Program-made: the position numbers and the translations under genes
The notes under the pieces: model-generated
What the model was told of the DNA's origin: nothing
What the model saw: the letters and a program-made list of their open reading frames with translations, nothing else
Database searches by the model: none
NCBI RefSeq assembly: GCF_006438925.1
Contig: NZ_RCZA01000002.1
Coordinates: 124,001-188,000, forward strand
DNA: 64,000 bases
Direction: 5' to 3'
DNA from: Pseudomonas mandelii
GTDB taxonomy: Bacteria > Pseudomonadota > Gammaproteobacteria > Pseudomonadales > Pseudomonadaceae
Part shown: in pieces, positions 46,324-55,900 of the stretch
Position numbering within the stretch: the stretch's first letter is position 1
How the letters are laid out: each line of letters opens with the position of its first letter

Positions 46324-46945
46324 CGCTTTTAACAGCTGAATGCTGAGATTTGATGGAGTCCAAGGGCCGGTACTCCTCAGCCAGAGCATGCCCCATTTGG
46401 GTTTCAGCTCATTCGAGCCAGGCCAATATTGAGTGCCCCAGGCCCCGTCGCCAAAAACAAATCGACATTATATTGACACCAAAATACCCGCCTGTCGGAA
46501 TATTGGCACGTCGCACTGTTAACTGCGGTTAACACCTTTACAAAGCCTGACCCCACAACTAACACACATCAAACTGATATCACGAAAGGCCGTATCCCTG
46601 AGTCAGTGCTACCTCAAAACACGGCCTCATCCAGCCATTATTTCAGGAGTCCCTACCACATGGGTGCTCTCCGTCTATTGCGTGCCATGTGCAGCGCAGC
46701 ACCAGCCTCGGGCTCACATTCGCCCGACCTGTCCTGCGATCCGCTCCTCAAGCGCGGCGAACTTTTCCATCCCCGCAATACCCGCGCGCCTCTGCCGGCA
46801 GCGCCCGGCCCGTCAGGCCGGCGATGTCCGGCGGCCGCCTCGCACCACTCCTGAACTACCTGAGCGGTGCAAGAACGGGACTTCGTCCTGTTAGCAGTCC
46901 CTAGCGATTCTAAAAATAAAAAAATGGCATTTTCGGGAGAAAGAC
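46324..46945. promoter_or_regulatory. Long upstream region of the giant adhesin gene
   Basis: No convincing gene. Features: a TTGACA hexamer (46473-46478, plus strand) overlapping TATAAT on the minus strand; two GTTAAC palindromes 10 bp apart (46518-46523 and 46528-46533); an AGGCCGT/ACGGCCT inverted pair (46587-46627); a possible 64-codon open frame with AGGAG (46660-46854); an 8-bp hairpin AACGGGAC-TTC-GTCCTGTT (46874-46892) shortly before the A-rich ribosome-site region. The long distance to the start suggests a leader of several hundred nucleotides or several promoters. Confidence 0.45.
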
Positions 46946-49900
46946 ATGACTACCACCACAACGACCAGCGGCGGCACCGTTACTTCGCTTTCCAACACTC
47001 CGCAGGCGCAGGACGACATTTTCACTACCGGTGTTATTGGCACGGGCACCGCGGCCATCACTGAAGACCTGCTGGGGGTCGTGTACCTGGACGTCATGTC
47101 CAATGACCTCGGCGGTAGCGCAAAGACACTGTGGTCACTCGATGACGCGACCAGTCTTTCTACTGCCACCAAGGTTTATGCGCCGGCCGATCTCCTGATC
47201 CAGGACACGGGCAGAATTGAGGCGACGAGTACTGACACCAGTTTCAATGGGGCAAAGATCTGGATTACGTCGGATGGCAAGGTCGGCTACGACGCTGCAA
47301 CGTTGTCGACTGCTTTCAAGGCGCAACTCCAGTCGCTTGCCGCTGGAGGGTCCCTGACGGACAGCTTTACCTATGCGATTCGTCTCGGCAACGGCACGCT
47401 CAGTTGGGCCACTGCGCAGGTGCAGTTCGCTGGCATGAATGACAGTGTGACGATGAACGTCGGCGTTCAGGCCGGCACGGTAACCGAAGATGCGACCACG
47501 ACGCCGAGCCCGACCGACTCGCTGAGCACCTCGGGCACTATTGCCTTTAGCGATGTTGACCTGAGTGACACGCATACCGCCTCTTTCGTGGCTGCGGGAG
47601 GCAATGCCACAGCGCTGGGCAACTTCACCCTTGCATCAGTAACTGAAGCGGCAAACGCAGCCAACGGCACCGTTAACTGGACTTACACCCTGAATAATGC
47701 GGCAGCCCAATACCTGGCCCAGGGGCAGACTGTTACTGAAACCTATGTGGTCACCATCAATGATGGGCATGGCTCGTCGACCACGCAGAATGTGACTATT
47801 TCCATCACCGGCACCAACGACCAGGTGCAGATCACCAGCGGCGTACAGGTCGGCGATGCCAAGGAAGACAGCGGCGACTACGCAGCCAACGGCAGCATCA
47901 CCTTTACCGACGTCGACCGGATCGACACTCACAGCGTCACCGTCACGCCGGGAGCTTCCGGCTACCTGGGCAGCTTCACTGTCAATCCACTGAGCGACAG
48001 CACCGGTACGGGCAGCGGTTCGCTGGGCTGGAACTTCGCGGTGAACAACACCACCCTGCAGTTCCTCGGCGCAGGCCAGACCCTCACCCAGACTTATAAC
48101 GTGGCGATCGGCGACGGCGCGGTGCAGACCGTGACTATCACGATTACCGGCACCAACGATCAGGTGCAGATCACCAGCGGCGTGCAAGCCGGCGATGCCA
48201 AGGAAGACAGCGGCGACTACGCAGCCAACGGCAGCATCACCTTCACTGACGCCGACCTGATCGACACCCACAGCGTCACCGTCACGCCAGGTGCTTCCGG
48301 CTATCTGGGCACTTTCACCACTAACCCACTGAGCGACAGCACCGGCACGGGTAGCGGTTCGCTGGGCTGGAACTTTGCGGTGAACAACTCCGCGTTGCAG
48401 TTCCTCGGCGCAGGCCAGAGCGTCACCCAAACCTATAACGTGGCGATCGGCGACGGCGCGGTGCAGACCGTGACTATCACGATTACCGGCACCAACGATC
48501 AGGTGCAGATCACCAGCGGCGTGCAAGCCGGCGATGCCAGGGAAGACAGCGGCGACTACGCAGCCAACGGCAGCATCACCTTTACCGACGTCGACCGGAT
48601 CGACACCCACAGCGTCACTGTCACGCCGGGCGCTTCCGGCTACCTGGGCAGCTTCACCACCAATCCACTGAGCGACAGCACCGGTACGGGCAGCGGTTCG
48701 CTGGGCTGGAACTTCGCGGTGAACAACACCACCCTGCAGTTCCTCGGCGCAGGCCAGACCCTCACCCAGACTTATAACGTGGCGATCGGCGACGGCGCGG
48801 TGCAGACCGTGACTATCACGATTACCGGCACCAACGACCAGCCGACGCTGACAATAGCCGACACCGCCGGGGCAATGAACGAAGGCAACGGCACGGTCAC
48901 CCTGAGCGACAGCGGCGCACTGAGCTTTAGCGATCTGGACAGCAATGACACGGTGACCGTGTCGCAGACCTCCAACGGCGACATCGCCTGGAGCGGCGGC
49001 ACGCTCAATGCGGGCGTGGTCTCGGCACTGGTGGCCGGTTTCTCGGTCGACCAGAACAGCTGGGACTACAGCAGCAATCAGAACCTCGACTTCCTCGGTG
49101 CGGGTGAAACCATCACTTTCTCGTACGCGGTGGTTGCGACCGACGACAGCGGTGCGGCTAATGCCGCCTCGGCAACGCAGACCGTCACCATCACTATTAC
49201 CGGCAGCAACGATGCGCCCGTACTCAGCTTCGTGACGGGCAACGATGCTGGCGCGGTGCAGGAAGACACCACGCTCAGCGTCAGCGGCCAGTTCAGCTCC
49301 GCCGACGTCGATCACGCTGCGACGGCCACCTGGACCATCAATGGCTCGGCTTCGGGCACCTACGGCTCGATCGCGGTGGACAGCACCGGCCAGTGGACTT
49401 ACACCCTGGCCAATGGCACCGATGGTGTCGCCAGTGCGATGCAGTCGCTGAAGGCTGGCGAAAGTCACGATGAAGTGTTCAGCGTGCAGGTCAGTGATGG
49501 CCTCGGCGGCGTGGACACCCAGTTGGTGACCGTCACCGTCACTGGCAACAACGACGCCCCCGTACTCAGCTTCGCGACAGGAAACGATGCCGGCGCCGTG
49601 CAGGAAGACACCACGCTCAGCTTGAGCGGCCAGTTCAGCTCGGCCGACATCGATCACGCTGCTACGGTCACCTGGAGCATTGCCGGTACAAACACCGGCA
49701 CCTACGGTTCGATCGCGGTGGACAGCACCGGAAAATGGACTTACACCCTGGCCAATGGCACCGATGGTGTCGCCAGTGCGGTGCAGTCGCTGGGGGCTGG
49801 AGAAAGTCACGATGAAGTGTTCACCGTGCGGGTCAGCGATGGCCTCGGCGGCATGGACACTCAACTGGTGACCGTTACCGTCACTGGTAGTAACGATGCG

Positions 49901-52900
49901 CCGGTGCTCAGCTTCGCGACGGGCAACGATGCCGGCGCGGTGCAGGAAGACACCACGCTCAGCGTGAGCGGCCAGTTCAGTTCGGCTGACATCGATCACG
50001 CTGCTACGGCCACCTGGAGCATTGCCGGGTCGAATACCGGCACCTACGGTTCGATCGCGGTGGACAGCACCGGAAAATGGACTTACACCCTGGCCAATGG
50101 CACCGATGGTGTCGCCAGTGCGGTGCAGTCGCTGGGGGCTGGAGAAAGTCACGATGAAGTGTTCACCGTGCGGGTCAGCGATGGCCTCGGCGGCGTGGAC
50201 ACTCAACTAGTGACCGTCACCGTCACCGGCACTAACGACGCGGCCGTATTGTCCTCGGCCAGCGTCACGCTGACCGAAACCAATGCCGCTGTCGACATCT
50301 CCACCACCGGCACGCTGACCATCAGCGATGTCGACAGTGCCGCGACCTTCGTCGCCCAGTCCAACACCGCCGGCAGTTATGGCCAGTTCTCCATCGGCAC
50401 CGACGGTGCCTGGAGCTATGTCGCCGACTCCGCCCACAACGAGTTCGTCGCCGGCACTACCTACACCGATACCTTCGCGGTGAGCAGTGCCGATGGCACC
50501 CTCACTTCGGTCACCGTCCACATCACCGGCAGCAACGACGCCGCGGTGTTGTCCTCGGCCAACGTCACCCTGACCGAAACCGATGCCCCGCTGACCACCA
50601 ATGGCAGCCTGACCATCAGCGACGTCGACAGTGCCGCGACCTTCGTCGCCCAGTCTGGCACCGCCGGCAGCTATGGCCAGTTCTCCATCGGCACCGACGG
50701 TGCCTGGAGCTATGTCGCCGATAGCGCCCACAACGAGTTCGTCGCCGGTACCACCTACACCGACACCTTCGCGGTGAGCAGCGCCGACGGTACCCTCACT
50801 TCGGTCACCGTGCAGATCCTCGGCAGCAACGACGCCGCGGTGCTGTCCTCGGCCAGCATCACACTGACCGAGACCGATGCCGCCGTTGACATCTCCACCA
50901 CCGGTACGCTGACCATCAGCGATGTCGACAGCACCGCGACCTTCGTCACCCAGACCAACACTGCCGGCAACTATGGCCAGTTCTCCATCGGCACCGACGG
51001 TGCCTGGAGCTACGTCGCCGACTCCGCCCACAACGAGTTCGCCGCCGGCACCACCTACACCGACACCTTCGCGGTGAGCAGCGCCGACGGTACCCTCACT
51101 TCGGTCACCGTGCAGATCCTCGGCAGCAACGACGCCGCGGTGCTGTCCTCGGCCAACGTCAACCTGACCGAAACCGATGCCCCGCTGAGCACCAATGGCA
51201 GCCTGACCATCAGCGATGTCGACAGCACCGCGACCTTCGTCACCCAGACCAACACCGCCGGCAGTTACGGCCAGTTCTCCATCGGCACCGACGGTGCCTG
51301 GAGCTATGTCGCCGATAGCGCCCACAACGAGTTCGTCGCCGGTACCACCTACACCGATACCTTCGCGGTGAGCAGCGCCGATGGCACCCTCACTTCGGTC
51401 ACCGTCCACATCACCGGCAGCAACGACGCCGCGGTGTTGTCCTCGGCCAACGTCACGCTGACCGAGACCGATGCCGCCGTTGACATCTCCACCACCGGTA
51501 CGCTGACCATCAGCGATGTCGACAGTGCCGCGACCTTCGTCGCGCAGTCTGGCACCGCCGGCAGCTATGGCCAGTTCTCCATCGGCACCGACGGTGCCTG
51601 GAGCTACGTCGCCGACTCCGCCCACAACGAGTTCGTCGCCGGCACCACCTACACCGACACCTTCGCGGTGAGCAGCGCCGATGGCACCCTCACTTCGGTC
51701 ACCGTGCAGATCCTCGGCAGCAACGACGCCGCGGTGTTGTCCTCGGCCAACGTCACCCTGACCGAGACCGATGCCCCGTTGACCACCAATGGCAGCCTGA
51801 TCGTCAGCGATGTCGACAGCCCGGAAAGCTTCCAGGCGCAAACCAACACCGCCGGCAGTTACGGCCAGTTCTCCATCGGCACCGACGGTGCCTGGAGCTA
51901 TGTCGCCGATAGCGCCCACAACGAGTTCGTCGCCGGTACCACCTACACCGATACCTTCGCGGTGAGCAGCGCCGACGGTACCCTCACCTCGGTCACCGTG
52001 CAGATCCTCGGCAGCAACGACGCCGCCGTGCTGTCCTCGGCCAGCGTCAACCTGACCGAAACCGATGCCCCGTTGACCACCAATGGCAGCCTGACCATCA
52101 GCGATGTCGACAGCACCGCGACCTTCGTCACCCAGACCAACACCGCCGGCAGTTACGGCCAGTTCTCCATCGGCACCGACGGTGCCTGGAGCTATGTCGC
52201 CGATAGCGCCCACAACGAGTTCGTCGCCGGCACCACCTACACCGACACCTTCGCGGTGAGCAGCGCCGACGGTACCCTCACTTCGGTCACCGTGCAGATC
52301 ACCGGCAGCAACGACGCCGCGGTGCTGTCCTCGGCCAGCATCACGCTGACCGAGACCGATGCCCCGCTGAGCACCAATGGCAGCCTGACCATCAGCGACG
52401 TCGACAGTGCTGCGACCTTCGTCGCGCAAACCAACACCGCCGGCAGTTATGGCCAGTTCTCCATCGGCACCGACGGTGCCTGGAGCTATGTCGCCGATAG
52501 CGCCCACAACGAGTTCGTCGCCGGCACCACCTACACCGACACCTTCGCGGTGAGCAGCGCCGACGGTACCCTCACCTCGGTCACCGTGCAGATCACCGGC
52601 AGCAACGACGCCGCGGTGTTGTCCTCGGCCAACGTCACCCTGACCGAAACCGATGCCCCGCTGACCACCAATGGCAGCCTGACCATCAGCGACGTCGACA
52701 GTGCTGCGACCTTCGTCGCGCAAACCAACACCGCCGGCAGTTATGGCCAGTTCTCCATCGGCACCGACGGTGCCTGGACCTATGTCGCCGACTCCGCTCA
52801 CAACGAGTTCGTCGCCGGCACCACCTACACCGACACCTTCGCGGTGAGCAGCGCCGACGGTACCCTCACCTCGGTCACCGTGCAGATCACCGGCAGCAAC

Positions 52901-55900
52901 GACCCCGCGGTGTTGTCCTCGGCCAACGTCACCCTGACCGAAACCGATGCCCCGCTGACCACCAATGGCAGCCTGACCATCAGCGACGTCGACAGTGCCG
53001 CGACCTTCGTCGCCCAGTCTGGCACCGCCGGCAGCTATGGCCAGTTCTCCATCGGCACCGACGGTGCCTGGAGCTATGTCGCCGATAGCGCCCACAACGA
53101 GTTCGTCGCCGGTACCACCTACACCGATACCCTCGCGGTGAGCAGCGCCGACGGTACCCTCACTTCGGTCACCGTGCAGATCCTCGGCAGCAACGACGCC
53201 GCGGTGCTGTCCTCGGCCAACGTCACGCTGACCGAGACCGATGCCCCGTTGACCACCAATGGCAGCCTGACCATCAGCGACATCGACAGCCCGGAAGCCT
53301 TCCAGGTCCAATCCGGTACCGTCGGCGCCAACGGAACCTTCGCCATCGATGCCGCAGGTAACTGGAGCTATACCGCCAACTCGGACTTCGACTCACTTAA
53401 TATCGGCGACAGCCTGACCGACACCTTCACGGTACTCAGTGCCGACGGCACCGCGACCGCAGTGACGGTCACTATCAACGGCAGCAACGATGCCACCGTG
53501 CTGTCCTCGGCCAGCGTCACGCTGACCGAAACCAATGCCCCGCTGACCACGGCTGGCACCCTCACCATCAGCGACGTCGACAGCCCGGAAACCTTCCAGG
53601 CCCAATCCGGTACCGCCGGCGCCAACGGGACCTTCGCCATCGATGCCGCAGGTAACTGGAGCTATACCGCCAACTCGGCCTTCGACGCACTCAATGTCGG
53701 CGACAGCCTGACCGACACCTTCACGGTACTCAGTGCCGACGGCACCGCGACCGCGGTGACGGTCAGCATCACCGGGACTAACGACGCCGCGGTGCTGTCC
53801 TCGGCCAGCGTCACGCTGACCGAAACCAATGCCCCGCTGACCACCGCCGGCAACCTGACCATCAGCGATGTCGACAGCACCGCGACCTTCGTCACCCAGA
53901 CCAACACTGCCGGCAACTATGGCCAGTTCTCCATCGGCACCGACGGTGCCTGGAGCTACGTCGCCGACTCCGCCCACAACGAGTTCGCCGCCGGCACCAC
54001 CTACACCGACACCTTCGCGGTGAGCAGCGCCGATGGTACCCTCACCTCGGTCACCGTGCATATCCTCGGCAGCAACGACGCCGCCGTGCTGTCCTCGGCC
54101 AGCGTCACCCTGACCGAGACCGATGCCCCGTTGACCACCAATGGCAGCCTGACCATCAGCGACGTCGACAGCGCCGCGACCTTCGTCGCGCAGTCCAATA
54201 CCGCCGGCAACTATGGCCAGTTCTCCATCAACGCTGGCGGTGCCTGGACCTATGTCGCCGACTCCGCTCACAACGAGTTCGTCGCCGGCACCACTTACAC
54301 CGACACCTTCGCGGTAAGCAGTGCCGACGGCACCCTCACCTCGGTCACCGTCCACATCGCCGGGACCAACGACGCGCCGGTAATGACGGCAGGTGCGTCG
54401 CTGTCATACACAGAAAACCAGGCAGTAACGGCGATCAACTCGGCGCTGACGGTCACCGATGTCGACAGTAGCAACCTGACGGGCGCTACGGTATCGATCA
54501 CCGGCAACTTCGCCGCGGGTCAAGACGTACTCGCGTTCACCAACCAGAACGGCATTACCGGCAACTACAATGCGGGCACTGGCGTGCTGACACTGACCGG
54601 AGCTGCTACGGTGGCGCAGTATCAGACCGCGCTGCGCTCGGTGACCTACTCCAACAGTAGCGACAACCCCTCAACAACGGCGCGCACGATTAGCTTCCAA
54701 GTTGATGATGGAGCTGCGACCAACCACGCGAGCAATGTCGCGACAACGACCATCACGGTGGCGGCAGTCAACGACGCACCGACGACTTCCGGCCTGGCCA
54801 TAACCGAGACGTCGATCAGCTTCGTCGCGACCGACCCGGACAATGCGACGCTGTCACTGCAGAGTCCATTTGCCGCAGCATTCGGCAACCCCTCGATCAC
54901 CAGCGGCGCCAGCACGAATCTGTCCCCCGTGGAGCAAGGCTCCGTGGTGTCGGGTACCTTGCAGGTGAAAGATGGCAGTGTCGCGGCGGGCGTAGTGGAG
55001 CTCTATCTCGGCACGAGCGCGGGCAACAATTTCTCGGCGGGCAGCTCCGACACAGCGATCTACGGCTTCGGTGGCACGGACAATCTGTCCGGCGGTACCG
55101 GTGCTGACTGGATTTTTGGCGGCGCGGGCAGCGACGTGATCGTCGGCGCGGCGAATGACCGCCTGCTCGACGGCGGCACCGGAACCGATACCCTCAATGT
55201 CGGTAGTGTCTTCGTCAATACGAGCGACAGCCAGATCGCGAATATTGAAAACATACAACTCACCGCAGCGTCAGGAGTACTGATCCTGAATGCCCAAACC
55301 GAAAGCTTCACCATCTTTGGTACTTCAGGTGCCGATCAAATCGTCGCGGGCAGCGGGAATGACACGATCTTTGGCACTGACAACGACACACTGCTGGATG
55401 GCGGCACCGGTTCCGATACCCTGAGTACGGGTGCCCTCTTCACGAGCACAAGCGACGGGCAGATTACGGGTATCGAGAATGTATTGATCGGAACGGCTGC
55501 GACCCTGAACCTCTCCAACCAGACCGAAGGCTTCACCATTACCGGTTCTTCGGGTGTCGACACCATCACCGGCGGCACAGGTGCAGACAGCATCAGTGCG
55601 GCGGGTGGCAACGACATCATCAACGGTGCGCAGAACGACACGCTGCTCGACGGCGGAGCCAACACCGATACGCTCAACGTCAGCGCGAACTTCACCAGCA
55701 CCAGCAATGCCCAGATCGCCAATATCGAAAACGTGACGCTGACGACTTCCGGGCTGACGCTCAACCTGGGCAACCAGACCGAAGCCTTCAATATCAATGG
55801 TTCATCCGGCGTCGATAACATCAGCGGCGGCAGCGGGGCCGACACCATCAACGGCCAGGCGGGCAACGATACGCTGACCGGTAATGGTGGGGCTGACCAA

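Noticed and set aside
47636-53311. Very long open frames (856 and 1034 codons) antisense to the adhesin repeats
   Set aside because: They repeat with the same period as the sense repeats and consist of Gly/Val/Asp-rich shadow sequence; no ribosome site or family.
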